From Variovorax sp. HW608 (lineage in GTDB: Bacteria; Pseudomonadota; Gammaproteobacteria; Burkholderiales; Burkholderiaceae_C): DNA of 64,000 nt. The translations under genes were made by a program, and so were the position numbers. Below, piece after piece: positions 18,493-26,621 of the stretch. The notes below the pieces were generated by a model that saw only the letters and a program-made list of their open reading frames with translations, was not told the DNA's origin and made no database searches. Each line of letters begins with the position of its first letter. Positions within the stretch are counted from its first letter, which is position 1. The DNA lies in contig NZ_LT607803.1 of assembly GCF_900090195.1 (NCBI RefSeq), forward strand, positions 6,288,229 through 6,352,228, given 5' to 3'.

Positions 18493-19758
18493 TCAGGCCC
18501 GCCTGAGAAAGCCGCTGGCCGGCGCCAGCCATTCGACGCCTTCGGCCGCCAGCGGCGAGCGCTGATCCGCTTCGCGCAGGAACAGCAGCTTCTCCTCCTC
18601 CAGCAGCAGACAGGCCGCCGAATCCGGCTGGTCCGCCGGTCGCAGCACGCGCAGGGTGCATCCGCCAATGGCCAGCCGGTCGCCGGGCAACGGGACCGTG
18701 CCGCGCAGCGCCAGGGTCCATCGCACCCGGCCGGGCGCCGATGCGAGCAGCATCGCGGCATGCGCCTCGTCGCCCGGGCAGGCATCGATCAGCGCCCAAT
18801 CGCCGCCTTCGCCGCCGACGAAATAGCTGTTGACCAGAAGATCGCCGCTGCGGCCCGTCACGCGCACCACTCGCGATGACAGCCGCATCGCGAGCCCCGG
18901 CGTGAGCTCGTAGCGCCCGTGGCACTGGCCGTCGGGATCGATCAGCGAAATCTCCTCGTAGGCCGGCTCGCCCGGATTCACCGGCCGACGGCCGCCCGGG
19001 CCTTCGGCCAGCCGGGGCATCACCAGGCGGACTTCGCGCAGGCCACGCGCGTGCTCCACGCAATCCAGCGCACTGCCGAAGGTCGCGAGCTGCTCGAGGA
19101 TGCGCCGCTGGACGTTCATCAGCCGCAGGCCTCGCGCCGGGTCCAGCGCATCGGCGGGCCGGAGCCAGAGGTGTTCGACCGTCTCGCGCCCGTCGGGACG
19201 TGCGCTTTGCGCCGGCGGCGCCACCGCCACGAAAAAGCGCGTGTCGAAACGCCTCGGCATCCCGGGCGGCGTCAGCCAGTGGCTGAAGTAAGTCAGCCGG
19301 TCGACCGCGAGGCGCCAGCCCTGGCGTTCGCACAGGCGCAGCATGGCGTCGCCGCCCGCCTCCACCGTCGCCCGGAGCGCCGCGAGTTCCGCGGACGGCA
19401 GGCCGTCGAGCGTGATGAGCCGGCCGTCGGCACCGGTGGCGAAGAGCAGTCCGGCTTCCTCGAAGCATTCGCGCACGGCGGCGGCGTAGTAATCGAGGCC
19501 GTTCGCGGGCATCGCCAGGCGCAGGCTTGCCGCAACGTCGTCCACGCCCGCGCAAAGCCCATGCAGCGCGCGGTCGTTCGGATCCACCGTGCCGCCGGGG
19601 AACACGGCGGCGCCGCTGTTCTGGTCGGCCTCCTTCTCGGCACGGCGCAGCATCAGCACCTCCATGCCGGCGAGGCCATCGCGCAGAACGATCAGGGTGG
19701 CGGCGGTACGCACGGGCCGCAGCGGCGCCGCCGTCGGGGAATTCGTGGGAATGGACAT
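18493..19758 (-). CDS. Nudix hydrolase fused to a degenerate metallo-beta-lactamase-like domain
   Basis: 421-residue protein. Residues about 15-235 form a Nudix domain: AAVFPGG (50-56) and the Nudix box helix REcfEEaG (96-103), separated by an insertion of about 35 residues as in NUDT19/RP2-type enzymes that act on CoA-like or nucleotide diphosphates. The C-terminal ~130 residues start LLVNSYFVGG..WALIDACPGDE, like the opening of an MBL domain, but the HxHxDH zinc motif and most of the domain are absent. Related proteins carry a full MBL half, so this copy appears internally truncated. The ATG at 19758 is preferred over an upstream TTG; neither has a clear ribosome binding site. Confidence 0.78.
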   Translation of the reverse strand: MSIPTNSPTAAPLRPVRTAATLIVLRDGLAGMEVLMLRRAEKEADQNSGAAVFPGGTVDPNDRALHGLCAGVDDVAASLRLAMPANGLDYYAAAVRECFEEAGLLFATGADGRLITLDGLPSAELAALRATVEAGGDAMLRLCERQGWRLAVDRLTYFSHWLTPPGMPRRFDTRFFVAVAPPAQSARPDGRETVEHLWLRPADALDPARGLRLMNVQRRILEQLATFGSALDCVEHARGLREVRLVMPRLAEGPGGRRPVNPGEPAYEEISLIDPDGQCHGRYELTPGLAMRLSSRVVRVTGRSGDLLVNSYFVGGEGGDWALIDACPGDEAHAAMLLASAPGRVRWTLALRGTVPLPGDRLAIGGCTLRVLRPADQPDSAACLLLEEEKLLFLREADQRSPLAAEGVEWLAPASGFLRRA

Positions 19759-19935
19759 GGTTGCGGGCGGTTTTACCAGCAAGGCGCCGCGCGCCGCGTC
19801 GCGCCTATGACGACGCGCGGGCAGTTTGCTTCATCGTTTTCCCTAACCCGAACTTCGCCGAAATGCAAGAACCGTTTTGAGGAGGCCATCAAGCACAAGT
19901 TGTTTCAGACTCGCCGCCAGGAAAGTGGGGATGCC

Positions 19936-20133
19936 GTGGTCAAGAAGATTCGGCTCAATGATGAGCAATGGAACACCTTACAGGCGCTCTTGGAAGCGCA
20001 CACCCAGAAGTTGCCGACGGATGCAATCAGGGTCTCTGAACGCCTCCGGTCGAACGGGTTGGTGACGTCCGACCGACAGGGAAGCAACTTCCTCACTGAG
20101 CAGGGGATGCGGCGGCTCAACCAGGGCCGCTGA
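19936..20133 (+). CDS. Small hypothetical protein
   Basis: 65 residues from the GTG at 19936 (VVKKIRLNDEQWNTLQALLE onward). The second half (AIRVSERLRSNGLVTSDRQG..FLTEQGMRRL) looks like a compact winged-helix with a beta-hairpin wing. The frame stays open upstream to an ATG at 19807, which would give 108 residues, so the start is uncertain. It ends 4 bp before the convergent alpha-CTD-like gene. I do not recognise the family. Confidence 0.55.
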   Translation: MVKKIRLNDEQWNTLQALLEAHTQKLPTDAIRVSERLRSNGLVTSDRQGSNFLTEQGMRRLNQGR

Positions 20134-20137
20134 AGCC

Positions 20138-20383
20138 TCAATCGGCGAGACGAAGGCCCTTGCGGTTGACGCTTTCGACGATCTCCCGCAGCGAATTCCG
20201 CCCCAGCCTCGACAGCACGAAGAGCTTGCGCGCCGGCAGCCGGGTGAGATCGCGCACGGTGTGGAGCTCGTTCAGCCGCAGCACGTTGGTCGTGCGCAGC
20301 GAAAGATCGAGGATGGCGATGTCGGCGTCCAGAACCGGGTGCGCGGCCGCGGCGGCAGTGACGGGGTCTTGGCGATGATCCAT
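20138..20383 (-). CDS. Stand-alone RNA polymerase alpha-CTD-like protein
   Basis: 81-residue protein whose residues 26-79 match the C-terminal domain of RNA polymerase alpha, a helix-hairpin-helix module that binds UP-element DNA and activators. DLSLRTTNVLRLNEL aligns with the alpha segment carrying R265, N268 and K271, and LSRLGRNSLREI aligns with the G296-K298-S299-E302 segment. Here R30, N33, G61, S64 and E67 are kept, K271 becomes R36 and K298 becomes N63. The N-terminal ~22 residues are low complexity. No alpha N-terminal domain is present, so it cannot assemble as a normal subunit. The ATG at 20383 has AGGAG upstream. It may act as a small DNA-binding or competitor protein. Confidence 0.78.
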   Translation of the reverse strand: MDHRQDPVTAAAAAHPVLDADIAILDLSLRTTNVLRLNELHTVRDLTRLPARKLFVLSRLGRNSLREIVESVNRKGLRLAD

Positions 20384-20542
20384 GCGAGTCTCCTGAAGCG
20401 ATGCCCGAAACCTGCACACTCCGTGCCACCATCGTGCGCCCTCGACCCGGCTGGTTCCTCATTCGAGAAGATGGTCATTCGCCTGATTTCAGAACAGGTT
20501 GATTGACCGATATTCATACAGCTGCATGTTCTTCCGTCAGGG

Positions 20543-21064
20543 TTAACCAGTGGATCTGACTTCCAGCGCGTTGTCGACGGAAACCACGCCCTTGACCGAT
20601 TTGGCGATCTCGCCTGCCCGCGCCTTGGCCTCCTCGCTCGGCGCCGGACCAGTGAGCCGGACCGCGCCGTTGCGGGCCTCGACGTCGATGCGCGAGACGG
20701 TCAGATCCGGGTCCCGGGCCAGCGCCGCGGACACCGCGAGCGTCACGCCGGCGTCGTCGGTGCTCGCGACGGTCGCCTCGCCAAGGTGCTTGATGGCTTC
20801 CTTGGCTGCAACGGCGTCCTGCTTGACCTCCGGCGAGGTCACGAAAGCTTTGGTCTTGTCGCGTGCGATTTCCGCCAGTTCCGTGGCCTTGTCGGCCGCC
20901 GCCGAGGCGGTCTTGCCGACCTGATCCACCGCGGCGTCCACCTGCCGCTTCGTGGATTCGTCGGCAGCACGGTCGGTGCATGCCGCCGCGCCGAGGATGC
21001 ACGACGCCGCGATGACCGCAATTCGCAGAAGCGGCGGCGTGCGGATGCAATCCTTGCTGAACAT
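20543..21064 (-). CDS. BON-domain lipoprotein
   Basis: 173-residue envelope protein. The N-terminus is a lipoprotein signal ending GAAAC (Cys near residue 29). A central alanine/lysine-rich helix (about 35-95) looks like a coiled-coil or rod. The C-terminal ~65 residues, with DLTVSRIDVEARNGAVRLTG and VKGVVSVDNALEV, form a single BON domain, associated with outer-membrane and osmotic-stress proteins such as OsmY. The ATG at 21064 has AAAGGAG upstream. It is divergent from the large Pro-Ala lipoprotein gene. Confidence 0.85.
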   Translation of the reverse strand: MFSKDCIRTPPLLRIAVIAASCILGAAACTDRAADESTKRQVDAAVDQVGKTASAAADKATELAEIARDKTKAFVTSPEVKQDAVAAKEAIKHLGEATVASTDDAGVTLAVSAALARDPDLTVSRIDVEARNGAVRLTGPAPSEEAKARAGEIAKSVKGVVSVDNALEVRSTG

Positions 21065-21405
21065 TTCAACGCTCCTTTCGAACAGTGAGCCTCTAGGGGT
21101 TCACCGTTCAATCTAGGCGGATGAAAAGCCGCGCGTCGTGGCACGCCATCCCGAACGCATGTAGGCGAGAAACGCAGCCAGAATTCATCAATTTTCGCAT
21201 CCCAGATGATGAAAGGGGTTGCCTACGGTTACATGCAGATTTTGCAAATAAGAAGGAAGTTAACGGCAAAGACGTCACTGAGAACTACCGTTGTAACCGC
21301 CGCCTAAGCATAAGAAAAACATTGGGAAAGGATTTGAAAGAAAGCTTGCGACGCAAGAAGGGTCAACGTACAAACCGGATTCTTCTTAATCGTGGGGTCT
21401 TTTTT
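21065..21405. promoter_or_regulatory. AT-rich divergent intergenic region
   Basis: 341 bp between the BON lipoprotein and the Pro-Ala lipoprotein. Composition drops to about 45% G+C between roughly 21170 and 21420, in contrast to the flanks. No stop codon interrupts the reading frame of the downstream gene here, but codon use is unlike the gene, so I treat it as control DNA and an untranslated leader. No confident -35/-10 pair was identified. Confidence 0.45.
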
Positions 21406-23718
21406 GTGAAAACCATAGAGAAAAGTTCTCTTTTGCTGCTTATTGCAGCAGGAACGCTAGCAGGTTGTGGGGGTGGGGGTAGCAGTGGTGGTATCAGCGC
21501 GCTCGCGGGTACCAGCGCAGGCACCGGAACGGTCGCCGCGGCCACTGTGGATGGAAGCGCGATGACAGTCGCAGATGGCAGCACGTCGGGCTCCGCTGCG
21601 AGCGGAACGAGCGCAGCCAAGGATCAGGCGGATCTGGAGAAATGGCGCCGCTGGGGCGGGTCACCCGCACCGGCACCCGCACCGGCACCCGCACCCGCAC
21701 CGGCTCCGGCACCCGCACCGGCACCGGCACCCGCACCGGCTCCGGCACCCGCTCCGGCTCCGGCACCCGCACCGGCTCCGGCACCCGCTCCGGCGCCCGC
21801 ACCCGCTCCGGCACCCGCACCCGCTCCGGCACCCGCACCCGCTCCGGCCCCGGCCCCCGCGCCGGCACCGGCACCCGTGTCCGGCGACATCGTGGACAGC
21901 AGCCTGAACATCATCCCGGCGCAATACACCGCCATGGCCGCCCAGCTGAGCCAGGACGCCGGCATCACCTATCGCTACGGCCCGGACGCCATCTCTTCCG
22001 GCACGGCCAACACCGGCCCGGCGCTGTACAAGCGCACGGACACCAAGCTCACCTCGCCGGCACCGGACTACCCGTTCTGGTGGCAGGTCGGGCAGGCATC
22101 CAGCAATGCCGGTTCCTACTCATCGAACCAGGGTTCGATCACCTTCGTCGCGGACGACCCGACGCAGCGCGTGGGCGTGTCCGACATCCAGGTCTCGAAC
22201 TACATGTACAACACGTTCGCCCAGTTGCCTCAGCTGAGCTGGACGCGCGCTGCCGTCACCGGAGGCGGCATCGACAGCATCAACGTGATGGGCTACCGTG
22301 ACCAGGGCATCGTGAGCGGCAATCCGATCGCCGTCGGCCGCTGCACCGGCCGCCCCGGCTTCTGCGCCGAGGGCCTGGTCGCGTTCCAGAACGGTGTCAT
22401 CGGCACGTTCGGCAGCAACACTGCGCGCAACCGGACCACGGTGCAGTTGCCCGCCAACAAGGTGCCGACCGCCATCGCCATGACCAACAACAGCGAATTC
22501 GCGCTGGTCACGGTGTGGGACACGCAGGCGCTCAAGGGCCAAGTGGCGGTGATCGCGCTGGCCGGCCTGTGCGATGGCTGCGATCCGTACAACGGCACCG
22601 CGGACCACACGACGAACGGCATCGGCTACTCGGCCTGGTACAACTGGTGGCAGGAGTGGATGGGCGTCTACCCGGGTCTTGCCAACATGGGCGACATCGC
22701 CTTCATGAAGATCCTGGGCTACGTCGACCTGCCGGGCATCAACGCGCCCACCGAGATCGCCGTCACCACCGGCATGGACCAGTTCAAGACGCTCTACCAG
22801 ACCGGCTCGAAGGTCGGCCAGTTCATCGGTTTGGACAACTCGCCACTGACGAACAACTGGCAGAGCTTCGCGAGCGGTGGCGCCAACTACTACAACTACG
22901 CCAAGGGCGGCGTGGCGGTGGTGATCTCCAAGTCGGAGCAGAAGGCCGCGTTCATCGACCTGAAGCCGCTGTTCAGCTACATCAACGGCATGTACTTCAG
23001 CTCGAACGTGAGCCAGACGACCAACTTCGGCCAGGCGGCCAACCAGTGGCCGTTCACCTTCGACGTGCAGGCCTCGCAGAAGCCGACGGTGCTCAAGACG
23101 GTGTCGCTGGGTGCGCGCCCGACCGCGGTGAAGACCACGGTCTTCGGCTCCACCCCGCGCGCCTGGATCGCGACGCAGGACGGCACGCTGCACATCTACA
23201 GCCTCGACGGCTTCACGCCGGCTGGCGGCTGGCAGATGGTGGCCAACCCGCCGGCGAGCAACATCGCCGAAGTGGGCACCGTGACCGGCATCGGCCGCAA
23301 CCCGACGTCGCTCGCGACCTCCAAGGGCGAACCGGGCGACACCAGCATCGAGCCGAGCAGCCAGCAGGTGATCGTTGCCTCCCGCGGCGACAACAAGATC
23401 AACTGGGTGCGCTTCGCCTCCAACGGCAACAGCGGCAGCGTCGTTCGCACGATCCAGCACAGCGAGATGAAGGACCTGATCGCCGTGGAGGACGCCGACA
23501 ACTTCGCGAACCAGGGCTATGTGTTGAGCGCGCTCGACTACGCCGGCAAGGCGGTGCGCAACTACCGCTACGGACCGGTGATCTTCAGCGACGGCGGTGC
23601 ATGTCCAGGACCGACCGGCTGCCCGATCAACGCGATCAACGGTTCCGCGGCCGAGTACGGCGGCGCGATGGCGCTGCCCGGCAAGCCCTACCAGATGAAC
23701 ACGGCCAACGTGCCCTGA
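21406..23718 (+). CDS. Large surface lipoprotein with Pro-Ala stalk and probable beta-propeller
   Basis: 770 residues from the GTG at 21406. The signal peptide ends TLAGCGGGG, a lipoprotein signal (Cys near residue 21). A Ser/Thr/Ala/Gly linker follows, then a stalk of about 35 Pro-Ala pairs (residues 87-157), then a ~610-residue domain. That domain contains repeated elements (PTAIAMTNNSEFALVTVWD, PTEIAVTTG, PTAVKTTVFG..AWIATQDGTLHIYSLDG) resembling YVTN/NHL-like beta-propeller blades. No catalytic motif is recognised. It is likely displayed outside the outer membrane by the rigid stalk. The ribosome binding site is weak, so the start is the least certain part. The stop codon is followed by a strong terminator carrying a group II intron. 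Confidence 0.72.
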   Translation: MKTIEKSSLLLLIAAGTLAGCGGGGSSGGISALAGTSAGTGTVAAATVDGSAMTVADGSTSGSAASGTSAAKDQADLEKWRRWGGSPAPAPAPAPAPAPAPAPAPAPAPAPAPAPAPAPAPAPAPAPAPAPAPAPAPAPAPAPAPAPAPAPAPAPAPVSGDIVDSSLNIIPAQYTAMAAQLSQDAGITYRYGPDAISSGTANTGPALYKRTDTKLTSPAPDYPFWWQVGQASSNAGSYSSNQGSITFVADDPTQRVGVSDIQVSNYMYNTFAQLPQLSWTRAAVTGGGIDSINVMGYRDQGIVSGNPIAVGRCTGRPGFCAEGLVAFQNGVIGTFGSNTARNRTTVQLPANKVPTAIAMTNNSEFALVTVWDTQALKGQVAVIALAGLCDGCDPYNGTADHTTNGIGYSAWYNWWQEWMGVYPGLANMGDIAFMKILGYVDLPGINAPTEIAVTTGMDQFKTLYQTGSKVGQFIGLDNSPLTNNWQSFASGGANYYNYAKGGVAVVISKSEQKAAFIDLKPLFSYINGMYFSSNVSQTTNFGQAANQWPFTFDVQASQKPTVLKTVSLGARPTAVKTTVFGSTPRAWIATQDGTLHIYSLDGFTPAGGWQMVANPPASNIAEVGTVTGIGRNPTSLATSKGEPGDTSIEPSSQQVIVASRGDNKINWVRFASNGNSGSVVRTIQHSEMKDLIAVEDADNFANQGYVLSALDYAGKAVRNYRYGPVIFSDGGACPGPTGCPINAINGSAAEYGGAMALPGKPYQMNTANVP
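21664..21876 (+). repeat. Pro-Ala-encoding 6-bp tandem array
   Basis: About 35 hexamers of the types CCGGCA, CCCGCA and CCGGCT encode uninterrupted Pro-Ala. Third-position variation between units shows selection on protein sequence rather than a fresh expansion. Such arrays can gain or lose units without a frame change. Confidence 0.9.
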
Positions 23719-23746
23719 GCCCCGCCCCGTTCTTCTGAGCAAGCAG

Positions 23747-23773
23747 ACAGCCCGCCTCGCGCGGGCTGTTTTT
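23747..23773 (+). terminator. Intrinsic terminator, intron target
   Basis: Perfect 9-bp stem (ACAGCCCGC and GCGGGCTGT) with loop CTCGC, followed by TTTT, 29 bp after the lipoprotein stop codon. The T-tract is interrupted at 23774 by the 5' end of a group II intron and resumes as TTGC after its 3' end. Confidence 0.88.
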
Positions 23774-24152
23774 GTGCGCCCAGCATGGGCGCGATCTTCG
23801 GGGTGGAAGTCCCCGGCCGAGCTGACCACAGTGAGGCAAGCGAAGCGCAACTGCGTGAGGGCGACCGAGCGTGGAAAGGAAGCGTGGAGCGTAAACCGTG
23901 AGTCGAGGTACACGAACCTCATCTGAGGCGCTGCCGAGCAGGGCGAGCAGGCAAAAGGCTGCGAAGCTCTTGTGGTCAAGGCGAGGTGGCGTAAATGGGG
24001 CGACTGTGCGGTGAAGGATCGCGTTCTTACCTGGGGAGATCTCGCCTTATGCCTGAAAGGGCGACGGGCTTGTCCGGAGCGAGAAGTCAGCAGCGGTCGT
24101 AGTAGTCGGGGCGACCTGACGAAGGGCCAAACGAGAAGGACAGTGACGAGAC

Positions 24153-25529
24153 ATGTCGCTCGGAAGTGAATCGCATCAGAAGCCCGCTGGTTCAGCGGGG
24201 CGCGTAGGCCGCGCACAGGGTGAAGCCCGGTGTGAGCCCGCACGTGATGAATCGCGACCGGCGCGGGATGAACAAACGCACTGGGGGCCAGAGGACCTGC
24301 TTGGGCAGGCGCTGGCGAAGCGCAACATGGCGGCGGCGTGGAAACGCGTCAAAGCCAACAAGGGAAGCGCCGGCGTCGATGGGCGCACGGTAGAGCAGAC
24401 CGAGGGGTACCTCAAGCGCCACTGGCCTGACATCCGGCAAAGTCTTCTGCTTGGAACGTACCGGCCCAGTCCGGTGCGCCGCGTGCAGATTCCGAAACTG
24501 GGCGGTGAGTACAGGGAGTTGGGTATCCCTACGGTTGTTGATCGACTGATCCAGCAGGCCCTGCTGCAAGTGTTGCAACCGGTGATCGACCCTACATTCA
24601 GCGAGCACAGCTTCGGGTTCCGGCCCGGGCGCAGCGCGCACGGGGCCGTATTGCTGGCGCACAGCTATGTCCAGCAGGGATGCACGGTAGTGGTGGACGT
24701 GGACCTAGAGAAATTCTTCGACCGCGTGAACCACGACATCCTGATGGAGCGACTGGCCCGACGCATCGCCGACAAGGCGGTGCTGTGGCTGATCCGCAAA
24801 TATCTTCAGGCCGGGATCATGGACGGCGGGCTTCAACTGGAGCGCCACGAGGGCACGCCGCAAGGCGGGCCTCTGTCGCCTCTGCTGGCCAACGTGATGC
24901 TCGACGAAGTGGACCGCGAACTCGAACGCAGGGGGCACAACTTCGTGCGCTATGCCGACGACTGCAATGTCTACGTCAAGAGCATCGCGGCGGGTAAGCG
25001 GGTGCTGGCAGGACTGCGGCGCTGCTACGCGAAACTGCGCCTGTCGGTCAACGAGGCCAAGACGGCAGTGGCGCTGGTTTGGAAACGCAAGTTTCTGGGC
25101 TACTGCTTCTGGCTCTCGAAGACCACAGGCAAAGTCCATAGGGATGTGGCGGCGGCAGCGCTACAGCGCTACCGTCAGCGGGTGAGGCAACTCACCCGGC
25201 GGCAGACCGGCCGCAGCTTTGATCAGATCGCCAAGGACTTGCAGGCATTCATGCCCGGCTGGAAGGCCTACTTCCGGTTGACGCAGACGCCCAGCACGTT
25301 CCGCGAACTGGACAGTTGGCTGCGCCATCGGCTCAGAGCGATCCAGTTGAAGTTCTGGTGCCGTGGAACGACCGTATTCCGGGAACTTCGCGCCTTGGGC
25401 GCTTCTGTCGATCTGGCCGCGCAAGTGGCTGCCCACGCCCGTCGCTGGTGGTATTGCAGCGCCAACCTCGTCAATCGGGTGCTGACCAACGCGTACTTCG
25501 ACAACTTCGGCATTCCCCGGCTATGCTGA
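24153..25529 (+). CDS. ltrA: Group II intron reverse transcriptase/maturase
   Basis: 458-residue intron-encoded protein that helps the intron RNA splice and reverse-transcribes it at new sites. The RT domain carries the catalytic YADD (267-270), the QGGPLSPLLANVMLDEVD motif and SFGFRPGRSAHGAV. A maturase (GIIM) domain follows with FMPGWKAYFRL and WLRHRLRAIQLKFW. It stops soon after, without an HNH endonuclease domain, as expected for class C introns that target terminators. The first ~35 residues are poorly conserved, so translation may begin at a later codon; the ATG at 24153 lacks a strong ribosome binding site. Confidence 0.93.
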   Translation: MSLGSESHQKPAGSAGRVGRAQGEARCEPARDESRPARDEQTHWGPEDLLGQALAKRNMAAAWKRVKANKGSAGVDGRTVEQTEGYLKRHWPDIRQSLLLGTYRPSPVRRVQIPKLGGEYRELGIPTVVDRLIQQALLQVLQPVIDPTFSEHSFGFRPGRSAHGAVLLAHSYVQQGCTVVVDVDLEKFFDRVNHDILMERLARRIADKAVLWLIRKYLQAGIMDGGLQLERHEGTPQGGPLSPLLANVMLDEVDRELERRGHNFVRYADDCNVYVKSIAAGKRVLAGLRRCYAKLRLSVNEAKTAVALVWKRKFLGYCFWLSKTTGKVHRDVAAAALQRYRQRVRQLTRRQTGRSFDQIAKDLQAFMPGWKAYFRLTQTPSTFRELDSWLRHRLRAIQLKFWCRGTTVFRELRALGASVDLAAQVAAHARRWWYCSANLVNRVLTNAYFDNFGIPRLC

Positions 25530-25543
25530 CCTCAACTTCTCGA

Positions 25544-25608
25544 ACCGCCCGGTGCGGACCCGCATGCCGGGTGGTGTGGGAGGGGTCCGGTCTTCGTGAC
25601 CGGCCCCT
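25544..25608 (+). ncRNA. Group II intron domains V and VI
   Basis: Domain V: stem ACCGCCCGG (25544-25552) with CCGGGTGGT (25567-25575), two-base bulge TG, upper stem TGCG/CGCA closed by GACC. Domain VI: stem GGGG-t-CCGGTC with GACCGG-CCCC around a TTCGT loop. These are the catalytic and branch-site regions of the ribozyme. Confidence 0.75.
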
Positions 25609-25743
25609 ATCCCGATTTGCGGGTCGACGAAGGCAAAATCGCGTCAGGTACGCTGCAGGCGTCACAGATTGTTGGGCGTGTCCACCGCCCTCCCGTGCGC
25701 CGCGTTCAGATCTGACGGACATATCCAACTTCGGAGAATTTCA

Positions 25744-26160
25744 GTGAGCTTCAATGGCTCTTCGCTTGCCAAACTGGCTTTTTCGGCTGCAATCGCAGCA
25801 ACCGCGCTCTCGGCTGCCGTGGCGGCCCATGCGGAAGTGAGCGTGTCCGTCGGTGTCGGCGGTCCCGTCTACTACGAACCCGCACCCGCCTACGTGGCGC
25901 CGCCGCCGGCCTACTACCAGCCTGCGCCCCCGGTTTACTACGAGGCGCCTCCGCCCGTCTACTACCCGGCGCCCGCCCCACCCGCCTACTACCGTCCGGC
26001 GCCACCTGCCTACGCACCGGGCTACGCGTCGGGCTACTACGCCCAGCCCTCGCGCCCCCGCCTGAGCGACATGCAGCAACGCGCCCTCGACAATTGCTCG
26101 CTGCTGGCGCCGCACGAGCAGCGCCGGTGCCGCGCCACGGTGATGTCGACCGTACGCTGA
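25744..26160 (+). CDS. Secreted Pro/Tyr-rich protein
   Basis: 138 residues. A signal peptide ends near AAVAAHAEV (cleavage about residue 30). The middle is a Pro-Tyr-rich tract with repeated PAPxYxxPPP and PVYYxAPPP units (about residues 40-105). The C-terminus is a short conserved-looking segment, MQQRALDNCSLLAPHEQRRC. Proteins of this layout are common in Burkholderiales envelopes, but no function is established. The GTG at 25744 is preceded by GGAG at good spacing. The gene lies just downstream of the intron; its promoter must sit in the 127 bp between. Confidence 0.75.
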   Translation: MSFNGSSLAKLAFSAAIAATALSAAVAAHAEVSVSVGVGGPVYYEPAPAYVAPPPAYYQPAPPVYYEAPPPVYYPAPAPPAYYRPAPPAYAPGYASGYYAQPSRPRLSDMQQRALDNCSLLAPHEQRRCRATVMSTVR

Positions 26161-26228
26161 ACAATGCCAACCGGCCGATCGGAATATGGCGCCGAGAATT
26201 AAACAAAAGTTTTAATTGTTATTAAAAT

Positions 26229-26257
26229 GTTTCACTCCTGGGGGAAAGGAGCGAAAC
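26229..26257 (+). promoter_or_regulatory. Hairpin that would hide a ribosome binding site
   Basis: GTTTC-A-CTCCT (26229-26239) can pair with AGGAG-C-GAAAC (26247-26257) with one mismatch and a 7-base loop. The AGGAG strand is the ribosome binding site of the gene at 26258, so the fold would block translation until melted. The DNA immediately upstream (26198-26228) is very AT-rich and probably holds the promoter. Confidence 0.45.
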
Positions 26258-26614
26258 ATGAGAGTGCTCGTATCGGCCTTGGTCGGGATCGCGCTTTTTG
26301 TCGGCTGCCTTGCCGTGTGGTGGTTCTACTTTCCGGTCTGGAAGGTCGAGACCAGCGTGCGCAAGCAGCTTCCCGATGGATTCGCGACCTTCTCGGGCGT
26401 CAAGTACAACCGCTCCACCGGTGCCGGCTGCGGTTATGTCAACGTCGGAAACCGCCCCGGCCTGCCGCGCGGCGCCACGCATTTTGTCCTGCTTCCGGAC
26501 GGCAGCCTGAAGTTCGACCCCGATGACCGCGTGACCGGCACGACGCTCCAGCAGCTCGAGGCGCTGCGCAAGCACACGGACTACCTCGCCCTGGTGTACG
26601 CGCGCTGCGCCTGA
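26258..26614 (+). CDS. Small membrane-anchored hypothetical protein
   Basis: 118-residue protein with one N-terminal membrane segment (VSALVGIALFVGCLAVWWFY, residues 4-23) and a soluble ~90-residue domain predicted to face the periplasm. Visible features are GVKYNRSTGAGCGYVNVGN and a C-terminal Cys. I do not recognise a family. The ATG at 26258 has AAAGGAG upstream; that site can pair with an upstream segment to form a hairpin. Confidence 0.65.
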   Translation: MRVLVSALVGIALFVGCLAVWWFYFPVWKVETSVRKQLPDGFATFSGVKYNRSTGAGCGYVNVGNRPGLPRGATHFVLLPDGSLKFDPDDRVTGTTLQQLEALRKHTDYLALVYARCA

Positions 26615-26621
26615 AACTAAG

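Larger units (their letters stand above)
23774..25616 (+). mobile_element. Group II intron, bacterial class C
   Basis: 1843-bp retroelement. It starts GTGCG at 23774 directly in the T-tract of a terminator hairpin, the hallmark insertion site of class C introns. A ~380-nt structured 5' region (domains I-III) precedes the reverse-transcriptase gene in domain IV. Domain V (25544-25575) folds as a 9-bp lower stem, 2-nt TG bulge and 4-bp upper stem; domain VI follows as a GC-rich hairpin. The 3' end is placed at CCCGAT, 25616. All parts look intact, so the element may be active. Exact ends rest on family features. Confidence 0.85.

Noticed and set aside
18260..18565. Small plus-strand frame between the chitosanase and Nudix genes
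   Set aside because: No ribosome site, overlaps the Nudix 3' end, and the translation has no recognisable fold; treated as non-coding.
21664..21876. Repeat array considered as a CRISPR
   Set aside because: Units are 6 bp, contiguous, coding, and without spacers or cas genes.
21624..21968. Poly Gly-Ala frame opposite the Pro-Ala array
   Set aside because: Simple antisense of a hexamer repeat with no start signals or domain.
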